From positions 310,001 to 374,000 of the forward strand of contig JAVTVJ010000343.1 of assembly GCA_034509425.1 (NCBI GenBank): a stretch of 64,000 nt of DNA, given 5' to 3'. Below are positions 1 through 7,050 of the stretch, piece by piece. How positions within the stretch are numbered: the stretch's first letter is position 1; every line of letters begins with the position of its first letter. The notes below the pieces were generated by a model that saw only the letters and a list, made by a program, of their open reading frames with translations, did not search any database and had not been told where the DNA came from. The DNA comes from Eopsaltria australis (taxonomy: Eukaryota > Chordata > Aves > Passeriformes > Petroicidae). The translations under genes and the position numbers were made by a program.

Positions 1-75
1 TTGTGTGTTTTGCTGTGAAAAGCCAGAGTTGGCAGGGTTAAATCCTAAAACCAACTCTGCTGCTGCCTTGGAAGG

Positions 76-484
76 ATGGTACTGTCCCTATGCAGGCCTA
101 GGAATTTAGGAATACAAAGAATTTTACAAGTACCAATACCCCAGACAAAGAAGGAGCTACAGCAGGTTGTTTTTCAAATTGGTGGGGTACTGCAGAGCGT
201 GGAGTGGGGATTTTTCTGGTTTAGCCAGACCTTGAATGACTTTGGCCCACAGTGGTCCTAGTGTTGTGGTGCGGACACCAGAGGGAGAGCAAAGCTTTGG
301 AGAACTGAAGAACAAATTATTTAATCCTCAAGTCCTGGCTCTTCCAGATTCAGAAAAGATATTTGGGTTCTGTGTGGATGTGGAACAGAGCCACGCTGGA
401 GGAACTTTGGTGTGGGAACACGGGGGAACGTGGCGACCTATTACTTGTTTTTCTGGGCTGTTGGACCGTGTAGCCAGGGGCTGA
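76..484 (+). pseudogene. pol: ERV-1 pol: RT thumb/connection fragment
   Basis: Two overlapping frames (76-261 and 236-484) together resemble the end of a gammaretroviral reverse transcriptase. The first reads RILQVPIPQTKKELQQ and corresponds to the conserved P-x-T-x-R/K-x-L segment before the tether. The second has LKNKLFNPQVLALPDSEK, the usual 'LK..L...P.L.LPD..K.F' phrase, followed by RPITCFSGLLDRVARG, matching the 'RPVAY-S-x-LD-VA-G' motif. A frame change at about 236-261 and another near 484 break the reading. The YxDD catalytic segment would lie left of the window. The fragment is not functional. Confidence 0.75.
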
Positions 485-1240
485 CTTCATTGTCTGCAAA
501 TTGTGCAGCCACAGCCCTGATGGTGACTGAGGCCGGAGAATTGACAATGGGAGGGTGTTTGATTGTTAAAGTTTCACATCAGGTTAAAGCTTTGTTAACC
601 GAGGGAGCCTCTAGGTGGATGGCTGGCACTCGGTTATTGCCGTGTGGGTCTTGTTTGGTGGAACAGGAGGATTTGGGGCTAAGGAGTGGAGAAGGGTCTG
701 GCCCAGTCTCCTGTCTGATCGGCCCTGGAGAGGGGGGCTGGGAAGAAACCCATGGCTGCATTCGAGTGGTAAATCTCCAAGCGCAGACCAGAGAGCGTTT
801 GCGAAACACTCCCTGGCCTGGGGGAGAAGGTTTGTTTATTGATGAATCTTCAGCAGTGATAGAGGGGAGGTTGCCACCCACATGGTCAGCTGAGACAGCC
901 GAGCTGTGTGTGCTTGTGAGAGCCTGTGAATTATATCGGGACAGACTAGTGACTGTTTTTACTGATTCTAAATATAAATAGGGGTAATAAATGCATTTGG
1001 GAAATTATGGGGAGAAGGAAGTTTATTAATCTGCGGGGGAAAAACATTAGCTCATGAGAACTCAATTACTCACTTATTGGAAATGGTGGATTTACCAAGA
1101 GAAATAAACATAAAAACTGCTAAAAGACATCAGGCAAGATATTCAAAAGAGACAATAAGTAAACTAATCAATGAAAACGTTCAGAAAGCAGAACTTTTGT
1201 CGAAGGTCTCTGAGTACCGCCCTTTGCTCCCTGTTGCCAG
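485..1240 (+). pseudogene. pol: ERV-1 pol: RNase H domain, disrupted
   Basis: The frame running to 981 holds a tether (ALMVTEAGELTMGG, then a W-M-A-G-T-R segment). It continues into RNase H with FIDESS in the place of the first acidic motif, SAETAELCVLVRACEL for the conserved S-A-x-x-A-E-L helix and FTDSKY for the third acidic motif. A TAG stops the frame at 979-981. Homology resumes in another frame at about 1060-1240, with HLLEMVDLPREINIKTAKRH resembling the final helix and catalytic-His region. In gammaretroviruses this domain removes genomic RNA from the RNA:DNA hybrid. Here it is split by at least one stop and one frameshift. Confidence 0.75.
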
Positions 1241-1329
1241 AGGGAGGGGGTGGTGCTGGTGCTGTCTTTTCCACCAAGGGAGATAGAGATAATTAAAGGT
1301 AATAGAGCAAAAGAAAAAGGGGGAAAATT

Positions 1330-2269
1330 GATCAACAAAGGATAGTAAAGAGTGGATGCCAGGAACTTTGAGCATGCAAATGCTAAAACAACTCAATGAA
1401 GAAAGTTATTGTGCCTCTCCAGAATTGGCAAAGACCTTCAAGACCTTGAGTCGTTTTGTTTTAGCAAAACGGACTATTGAGGAGTGCCTGGCTAAAGTCA
1501 ATTACCACACTACAAAAGAAATTGCAAGGCAGGGAAATAACCTTGAGCTATACTCCTTTCCAGGGGTGTCAGGTGTACTTTACTGACATGCCCCAGGCAA
1601 AGAGGGCTAAGATATCGTCTGGTAGTGATATGCTGGCTGGCTGAGTGGCCAGAAGGGTTCTTAGTGACTTCAGTAACTATTTGATCAGTTAACAAATGAA
1701 GTTGTGAAAACCGTGAATTTGGACAGAAGAACTCATTGTACAGGAGGATCCTTCAAAAGATTATACCTGTTTTGAAGATTCAGTAAGACCTCCATACGCC
1801 TTAACACCCTGAAAATTCGGGTCAAGTAGAAAGGAAATCCTTGCCCTAGTGGGGGGTTGGAAATAATGTATATTTAAACCAGTCTATGGCTAGGATACTG
1901 TGTCTTGTGAAATCTCTTTAACAGGAAGCCCAGTTAACACAGATACTGTCTTTGGACTTTGCGGTTCACAACACCCAGCCAGGAGATTGGATTCTAGTTA
2001 AGGAGTGGAGAGAAGCACCTCTGGTGGCAATGTGGTGTGGATCTTTCCAAGTGTTGCTGACCACAGAAACAGCCATCAAGACAGCTGAACACGGGTGGAC
2101 TCATCACACGCGGGTCAGGGTCTCTAAAGCCCCAGAGATTTGCATATCTCGGCTGGAGGAGAAGGACGGGAGACCACGACTGACACTCCGTAAGAGTGGA
2201 ACAGAGCAGCAGCAGCTGCTGTGTGCTACCCACAGACTGCTGTGTGCTACCCACAGACTGCTAAAATAA
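1330..2269 (+). pseudogene. pol: ERV-1 pol: integrase, catalytic core deleted/garbled
   Basis: Positions 1356-1586 resemble the zinc-binding N-terminal domain, with L-K-Q-L-N-E-E-S near the first His and E-C-L-A-K-V-N at the Cys end. Both zinc ligand pairs look eroded. A VYFTDMP segment at about 1573-1593 holds the first catalytic Asp (codon 1585-1587). An SGQVER segment at about 1817-1834 holds the catalytic Glu (codon 1829-1831). Only about 81 codons separate them, and no T-D-N-G second-Asp motif is visible between. Positions 1952-2269 are a good C-terminal DNA-binding domain: PGDWILVKEWR, W-C-G-S-F-Q-V-L-L-T-T and W-T-H-H-T-R-V. The gene is dead, missing one catalytic residue and split across frames. 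Confidence 0.75.
2220..2261 (+). repeat. 21-bp perfect tandem duplication at end of ERV-1 integrase
   Basis: The unit starting tgtgtgctacccacagactg occurs twice head to tail. It keeps the frame and duplicates seven codons (L-L-C-A-T-H-R) just before the integrase stop. It is a recent local slippage event. Confidence 0.85.
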
Positions 2270-2922
2270 TCTGTATGGACATCCCTCCTCTCAGATCTCC
2301 AGTCATTATGAGGGGCTAAACTTTGCTGTCATTGTAAGCTGTTTTCTGTGCCTTCAGTCACCACAGGTGGTGCAGAAGATAATGTAAACACTAGATTAGG
2401 AAATTAGATTACACCATTAGAATGTTTTTTTTAATAGTCTTGACAATTAAGTTTAGAACAAAGATGGGAAAATATTTTTAATCTTAGGAGAAAAAAGTAA
2501 CAAAACCTTTTGCCTTAACAATTATTAAGTCTAGGAAGGGGCCAGGAAGATCTGAAACGAGTCAAACCAAAATGGTGAGTCAGCACCCTGAGTAAAGTCT
2601 GCAATAAAATGGGATTTTGAGGTGAAGAAAAAAGTCCACAGCGACCTCATTCTTCTGAAATAAACATTTATTGTCTAAACAGAACAAGAGGTGTATACAC
2701 GGAAAAAAAAAAAAAAAAGGTGTTTGTAATTAGACTTTATTTGAGTTTATCTATTAACAGAAGAGGGAGTGTGTGACAAATTAAATTACGAACTGCTGTT
2801 TGCAAATAGATGACAATGGAAAATTGGTGAAACAAAAGTTAGCTCATGTACCAATCCAGACATGGAAAGGAGGAGAATAAGATATGTTTTTATGGTTACC
2901 TGGTGGACTATAGGTTAAACAA
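2270..2922 (+). other. ERV-1 env region, no recognisable env surface unit
   Basis: This is where env SU and most of TM should lie. I see no CX6CC, fusion peptide or immunosuppressive-domain pattern in any frame. A short hydrophobic, leader-like stretch follows the ATG near 2308 but is interrupted by stops. There is an A-tract at about 2702-2718. I read the segment as deleted or decayed env. Confidence 0.5.
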
Positions 2923-3147
2923 ATGCTTTTTTTCCTCTTATGTGATATAGCAACTTTCATCTTTTTACCATGCATGATCCCCTTGCTTACTACAATTTAT
3001 TTAACATGTAATCAAAGGGATGCAGGTAGTAGCTATGCCTGTAGATCCAGAGATGGCTACAAAAGGACAAAAAATGATGTCGCTGCAAATAACGACAAAG
3101 CTAAAAAGGACCCAATGATAAATAAAGTTTGTAAAGACAATTATTAA
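2923..3147 (+). pseudogene. env: ERV-1 env transmembrane anchor and cytoplasmic tail remnant
   Basis: This 74-codon open stretch begins with a strongly hydrophobic segment (about residues 1-29, FFLLCDIATFIFLPCMIPLL) and ends in a basic, polar tail. Its stop codon touches the polypurine tract, as the env stop does in simple retroviruses. The pattern 'hydrophobic span with L-P-C, then charged tail' fits the membrane anchor of a gamma-type TM subunit. Upstream env homology is lost, so the call rests on position and hydropathy. Confidence 0.45.
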
Positions 3148-3164
3148 AATAAAAAGAGGAGGGA
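3146..3164 (+). promoter_or_regulatory. ERV-1 polypurine tract
   Basis: An almost pure purine run (ending aaaagaggaggga) lies directly after the putative env stop and about 10 bases before the LTR start. This is the position of the plus-strand primer in retroviruses. Confidence 0.65.
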
Positions 3165-3173
3165 TTAAAAGAA

Positions 3174-3626
3174 ATGAAGAAACTTGTCTTCAGAAACAGT
3201 GTCTGAGAGATAAGGCTGGCACCCAGAGATAAAAGAAACAATGGGGAGAATTCCATTGTAATTGACATTTACAAACAAGTCACAGGTCTAATGATAAATA
3301 AAACTGAATATTGGAATACGAAAGGAACCAAGAAGGACCATTCCGGGGAAAGACAAAGGAGGGATGGGGAATTACACATTGGGAAAGGGGGGTCTTGGGC
3401 CTTAGGCATTCCGGAAGTCTGTACCTCTCGCATACCTCAGCCGATGGGAACGAGAGCAGGGCCTGCGGTCCGGCAATTAGGGTAAAGGGAGGTTGTGTCC
3501 CCCCAAATCCTGAGAGACCCCAGGGGAAATGCCCCATGGCCTCTCCCTTTATTCGAATAGTTACAGGACTCCTCTGTCTCCTTTTTGGACATAAACCTCT
3601 GGTGTTCGTGGATTATTTTCCTCACA
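3174..3626 (+). mobile_element. ERV-1 3' LTR (approximate ends)
   Basis: This segment follows the polypurine tract and can be framed as TG...CA (tgaagaaact ... cctcaca, about 453 bp). It contains AATAAA-like signals at about 3294-3300 and 3587-3592. The exact start (3165-3174) and end are inferred, because the 5' LTR of the same provirus is not in the window for comparison. Class II U5 sequence begins about 11 bases after the proposed end. Confidence 0.55.
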
Positions 3627-3637
3627 CCCTGGACCTG

Positions 3638-3785
3638 CTAGGACTTGTCTCTCCGCCCACCGGCCGGGTGTTAAGAGTCCGCAGCAGGAGCTGAAGCAGC
3701 CCCAGCAGAGCGGCTCCACGAGGGATGCTTCTGGGACACGCTGCCGGTCTCCATCCACCGGGACAGTCCCCGTGCAGGCTGTAAG
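3638..3785 (+). mobile_element. ERV-2 5' LTR, only U5 retained
   Basis: Positions 3638-3771 align with 10862-10994 of the 3' LTR, with scattered mismatches and one gap. Shared blocks include ggagctgaagcagccccag and ggctccacgaggga. Upstream of 3638 there is no match to U3/R of the 3' LTR. Sequence matching the 3' LTR weakly (ggctgtaag against tgctataag) continues up to the primer binding site. Confidence 0.85.
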
Positions 3786-3810
3786 TGGCGCGCCGTGAAC
3801 AGGGACTTGA
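3786..3810 (+). promoter_or_regulatory. ERV-2 primer binding site, tRNA-Lys type with extra bases
   Basis: The site begins TGGCGC and ends GAACAGGGACTTGA, both matching the complement of the 3' end of tRNA-Lys(UUU). The middle (GCCGT) carries about three more bases than the standard lysine site. It sits directly after U5. It would prime minus-strand DNA synthesis. Confidence 0.75.
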
Positions 3811-4154
3811 AAAAAGACCCCTGGAGAAGCGTCCCTGGCAGCAGGGTCTGCCAGGAGTTCGCACCCGGTAAGCTGCTTCCCTGAGGAGAAGTCTGAGTTT
3901 TATCAGGCTTTCTCTGAGGGGCGACCGGCAAGCCTCTCTGGAGGACCATCGAGAGGACCGGTTGAGAACCAGAGGACCACCACCAAGGGTTTTTGTTGCT
4001 CCGGGAGCGGCCGGTTGAAGCCGGACTACTGCAGCTGGGATCAGCGAGGGTCCACCCAGTTAGGAGTACAGAGCTCCCCGGGAGCCCCCTTATCGCTTTA
4101 AACCTTTTTGTTGCTACTTTTCCTCTTGGTGGGGGGGGGTGGATAGAGTTAAGG
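3811..4154 (+). other. ERV-2 5' leader (packaging/splice region)
   Basis: This is non-coding leader between the primer site and gag. A consensus-like splice donor (cccGGTAAGC, GT at 3868-3869) is a candidate major donor for a spliced env RNA. A G-run at 4131-4139 lies just upstream of the gag ATG. Confidence 0.6.
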
Positions 4155-6458
4155 ATGGGATCTGGGTTGTCCCGTTCTCAAAGGGAGGTTTATAGCCAAG
4201 TTAAAAATACCTTAAAAGCAGGAAAAGTTAAGTATTCTAAGAATCTTCTAAAGCGTTTTGTTAAGTGGGTTTTTCTTTATGTTCCTAGCAGTTCAGTTGA
4301 TTCGGTTAAGTTACTATGTTTCTGGGATACTGTGGAGGAAAAGTTAACTTTGATAAGCCGGACCGGAGATAGTTCGGTCAGGGAGTTTTTTCCTTTGCTT
4401 ATTATAATTTATAAATCAGTGGAGGATTTTGGAAGCGGGGAAAAAGGGCTAAAAGGTTCGGGATCCCCCGTTGTTACCCCAGCTCCTTTGTCCTCCCCCA
4501 GTTCCTCCGATCCCACTGACCCTTTGCAGGGGGGATCGAGGGGTGGAGCCCATCTACGGATGCAGGGCTGCGGCCATCTCCCTGCCACTCCCCCATCTCC
4601 CCTGACCCCTTGTCGGGGCGGACCTGATCACCCCGTCCCGAATTCACCATCCCCAGCTCTTCTCCCTACGTCCTTTTCCCCAGTTCTGCTTCCGCCAGTT
4701 GCTTCCAAATCTGGCGGTCCCGCGGAGGGGCAGCCCCGCGCTGCCGCCGGCGCTGAGAGCTCGCAGAGCAGCGCGGACCCCTGGGTGCCGCCGCCCTCTC
4801 CTAGCGCCTGCCCGCACCTGGGGAGGGGCCGGAGCCCGGGCGCGCTCTGCGATGCTTGTGGGGGTGACAGGCAGCGCTGCAGCGCGCCCGGCGCCGCCAG
4901 CGCCAAAGACCGCGAGGCGAGCTCCACGATGTGCTCCCTTAGCACCGGCTTTCCCGCCGAGACCGACAACTCCTCCCATGTCCCACCCCCTGCGGCGGCT
5001 AGTCCCCTGTCGGGTCCCTCCCCCGCGTCGATAGATGTAGCTGCGTCGGGCCTCTCCCCTGCGTCGATGGGTGTAACTGCTTCGCGTCCCTCCCCTGTCG
5101 TCGCGACACCCCCGCCGACCCCGGCCGCGGCCCCGCTGTCCCCGGCAGCGCCGCAGCCCGCGCGAGCGTCCGGACGCCCGGCCCCGTCGCCCCCGGGCCC
5201 CGCCGGCCCCGGCTCCTGGGGCACTGCACCCCTTCCCTGCCCCCGCACCGCTGCCCTTTGCTTCGAAGCAAACAGCAGCCGCGACGCCCCAGGCAGCGCC
5301 CCTCCTTGGGCGGCCTGCGCCCCTTCCACCAGTGTCTCCACCCTCTCCACCGGTGGCCCCACCCTCGACAGCAACATACTTCCTGGTTCCCATGCTTTGG
5401 AGGCGGGAAGCGGGGAAGCCAAGGTCCGGAGGGAGGGGAAGGACGGGGAAATATTCCTGGCACCAGTGCCGTACAATCGGTTAGGAGCAAACCCGCGGTG
5501 GGAGCCTTTCCCATATGCACACCTAAGGGAGTTGTGGAAGGCTGCCATAGAGTTTGGAAGGGAGTCTTCTTATTTTAAAAGTTTGTTGCGTGTCACATTT
5601 GCGACCAGTGTACGGGTGCCCAGTGACATTAGGACGGTGATGACCTGTTTGCTCACTCCTACACAGTACTGGCTATGGGAAAGTTATTGGAAAAGACAGC
5701 TTAAAGATCTATTAGAAATTTATAAGCAAGACCATTTAAGGGCATATCTCACAATGAACCATCTGTGTGGGGAGGGGGACTTTGAGAAACCCCAGGAGCA
5801 GGCTGCGAACTTGCCAGCTGCAGTCTTAGATGATATAAAAAGGGTAGCACAACGGGCATTTCTGTGTTTGCCGTCCACTACTGTTCCTTCGATAAGCTAC
5901 ACCATGATCAGGCAAGGGCCTGAGGAGTCATTCGTGGACTTCGTAGACAGATTGAAGGAGGCAGCAGAGAAACAAATAGAGGATACCCATCTGCTAAAGG
6001 AACTCCTGCGGTTCCTAGCAAGGGAAAATGCTAATGAGGAGTGCAAGAGGGTATTAAAGGCTTTGCCCATGTACCCCAAGCCCACGATTGAGTACATGGT
6101 CGAGGTGTGTGCTGAGATAATGCCAGAGAAACCTATGGTTCCTAAGACCTCCCAGAGAAGGGTAATAGGAGTGGCTGCATCACAACTGGATAAGGGCAAA
6201 AGGAAATGTTTTAACTGTGGTAGCCCTCACCATTTTGCCAGGAACTGTCCAAAGCCTCGCAAATCTAATGTGAGTTCTAAGCCTGTTGGTCCAGGAGTGG
6301 TCCCCCGCCCTTGCCACCAGCAGCAGGGAAACCTCCAGCAGAGCACAGAACGGCGCCGCATGCGGACAGCAAATCAAATGCCATCTCTTCCTGCTCCGCC
6401 ATCCACCACACGTCAGACCACCAGCCACGGCAGGAAGAAGAAAAGAGGCTACTTGTGA
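4155..6458 (+). CDS. gag: ERV-2 Gag polyprotein, 767 codons, uninterrupted
   Basis: Gag is the structural precursor that assembles virus-like particles at the membrane. The chosen ATG gives MGSGLSRSQ, a myristoylation signal (G2, S6); upstream codons in frame lack an ATG. Residues 1-95 are matrix-like. Residues ~95-430 are a long Pro/Ser/Ala-rich linker of high GC. Capsid begins near residue 435 (APVPYNRLGA). The major homology region is at ~587-608 (Q-G-P-E-E-S-F-x-D-F-x-D-R-L). One zinc knuckle CX2CX4HX4C lies at 685-698 (bases 6207-6248). Class II Gags usually have two knuckles. I see no clear PPxY or PTAP late motif. No stop or frameshift is present, unlike pol downstream. It overlaps pro by 148 bases in the -1 frame. 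Confidence 0.9.
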   Translation: MGSGLSRSQREVYSQVKNTLKAGKVKYSKNLLKRFVKWVFLYVPSSSVDSVKLLCFWDTVEEKLTLISRTGDSSVREFFPLLIIIYKSVEDFGSGEKGLKGSGSPVVTPAPLSSPSSSDPTDPLQGGSRGGAHLRMQGCGHLPATPPSPLTPCRGGPDHPVPNSPSPALLPTSFSPVLLPPVASKSGGPAEGQPRAAAGAESSQSSADPWVPPPSPSACPHLGRGRSPGALCDACGGDRQRCSAPGAASAKDREASSTMCSLSTGFPAETDNSSHVPPPAAASPLSGPSPASIDVAASGLSPASMGVTASRPSPVVATPPPTPAAAPLSPAAPQPARASGRPAPSPPGPAGPGSWGTAPLPCPRTAALCFEANSSRDAPGSAPPWAACAPSTSVSTLSTGGPTLDSNILPGSHALEAGSGEAKVRREGKDGEIFLAPVPYNRLGANPRWEPFPYAHLRELWKAAIEFGRESSYFKSLLRVTFATSVRVPSDIRTVMTCLLTPTQYWLWESYWKRQLKDLLEIYKQDHLRAYLTMNHLCGEGDFEKPQEQAANLPAAVLDDIKRVAQRAFLCLPSTTVPSISYTMIRQGPEESFVDFVDRLKEAAEKQIEDTHLLKELLRFLARENANEECKRVLKALPMYPKPTIEYMVEVCAEIMPEKPMVPKTSQRRVIGVAASQLDKGKRKCFNCGSPHHFARNCPKPRKSNVSSKPVGPGVVPRPCHQQQGNLQQSTERRRMRTANQMPSLPAPPSTTRQTTSHGRKKKRGYL
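4680..5345 (+). other. GC- and CpG-dense segment inside ERV-2 gag
   Basis: This stretch encodes the proline-rich linker. It is visibly GC-rich and full of CpG, sharply unlike the rest of the provirus and the AT-rich flanks. It also creates long shadow frames on the opposite strand. It would meet a CpG-island definition by eye, but the exact ratio was not computed. Confidence 0.75.
5025..5096 (+). repeat. 36-bp imperfect tandem duplication in gag linker
   Basis: Two adjacent 36-base units (5025-5060 and 5061-5096, each starting gcgtcgat and ending tcccct) encode a 12-residue repeat, ASIDVAASGLSP then ASMGVTASRPSP. The frame is kept. Confidence 0.85.
6326..6332 (+). promoter_or_regulatory. -1 ribosomal frameshift slippery site GGGAAAC (gag-pro)
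   Basis: GGGAAAC lies in exact register, G GGA AAC with zero-frame codons at 6327 and 6330. This is the heptamer used at gag-pro junctions of type D/beta retroviruses. A -1 slip enters the frame that is open from 6311 and encodes protease. GC-rich self-complementary sequence (cggcgccg, ccgcatgcgg) about 20 bases downstream could form the stimulatory structure. Confidence 0.8.
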
Positions 6459-7050
6459 GTGTGAGAGCACACCAATTCCAGCGTGAGGCCCCACAACACA
6501 TGACTGTACACCTCAATAAGCACTTGGACACTACCACAGACTTACTTATCGTGGGGAATTCCACGACAGGCCCTCCGGAACTGTTTGTCCTGCCTGAGAT
6601 CCACAAAGTGGATCCTGGCTAAAGGTTTAATATCACTGTGACTTGTACCAGCCCTCCCTGGTTTCTGCCTCAGGGACAGGTGCTAGCACAAGCTATCCCG
6701 ATACCAACAGACTATCCAAAACACCAAAGGATTCTGGCATTTTGCTGGGCCGAGATAGTAGGGGAAAACAAACCCATCCTTGACTGTAAGCTTTGCAGTG
6801 GGAAAGCCACAGCCACCTTGACAGGGATGGTTGACACTAGGGCAGACATCACCATAACATCAAACATTGAGTGGTCTCCCCAGTGGGGTCTCAAACCAGC
6901 TGTGGGATGGTCATGGGAGTTGGGGGAACAACACAATCAATGAGGAGCACAAACAACATAGAGGGTCCTGACGTACACATGGTGTCCATCTGGCCGTTTG
7001 TGATCCCGTCAGGGTTTATGCTGTGGGGCAGAGACCTACTGTGCCAATGA
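6329..7050 (+). pseudogene. pro: ERV-2 protease region (pro), with stop, frameshift and altered active site
   Basis: Entered by -1 frameshift from gag. The N-terminal part (to ~6760; G-Q-V-L-A-Q-A-I-P-I-P) may be a degenerate dUTPase-like or pre-protease segment as in betaretroviruses; this is tentative. The aspartic protease follows, with MVDTRADITI at the active site (codon 6839-6841 encodes Arg where the family has Gly), a GVGGTTQS flap in a shifted frame after about 6910, and a WGRDLL C-terminus near 7024-7041. Lesions: in-frame TAA at 6620-6622, a frameshift around 6905-6915 and the D-T-R change. The enzyme would be inactive. Confidence 0.78.

Larger units (their letters stand above)
1..3626 (+). 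mobile_element. Gammaretrovirus-like endogenous provirus, 3' half (ERV-1)
   Basis: This is the 3' part of an old provirus whose 5' LTR, gag and most of RT lie left of the window. In order I see RT connection, RNase H, integrase N-terminal domain, a damaged catalytic core, integrase C-terminal domain, an env transmembrane/cytoplasmic tail, a polypurine tract and an LTR. All are on the + strand but spread over several reading frames with stops. The RT-connection phrases and the integrase C-terminal GD-x-VLVK and W-x-G-x-F-x-VLLTT patterns are typical of gamma/epsilon-like (class I) retroviruses. It is inactive: no frame stays open for more than 190 codons. The right boundary is where class II sequence begins (see the junction finding). 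Confidence 0.85.

Noticed and set aside
4628..5548. 306-codon and overlapping 249-codon frames on the minus strand
   Set aside because: They are shadows of the GC-rich proline-coding part of gag; few stops are expected in such sequence, and no domain is seen.
7012..7018. GGGTTTA as a pro-pol frameshift site
   Set aside because: It is not in the X-XXY-YYZ register of the protease frame.
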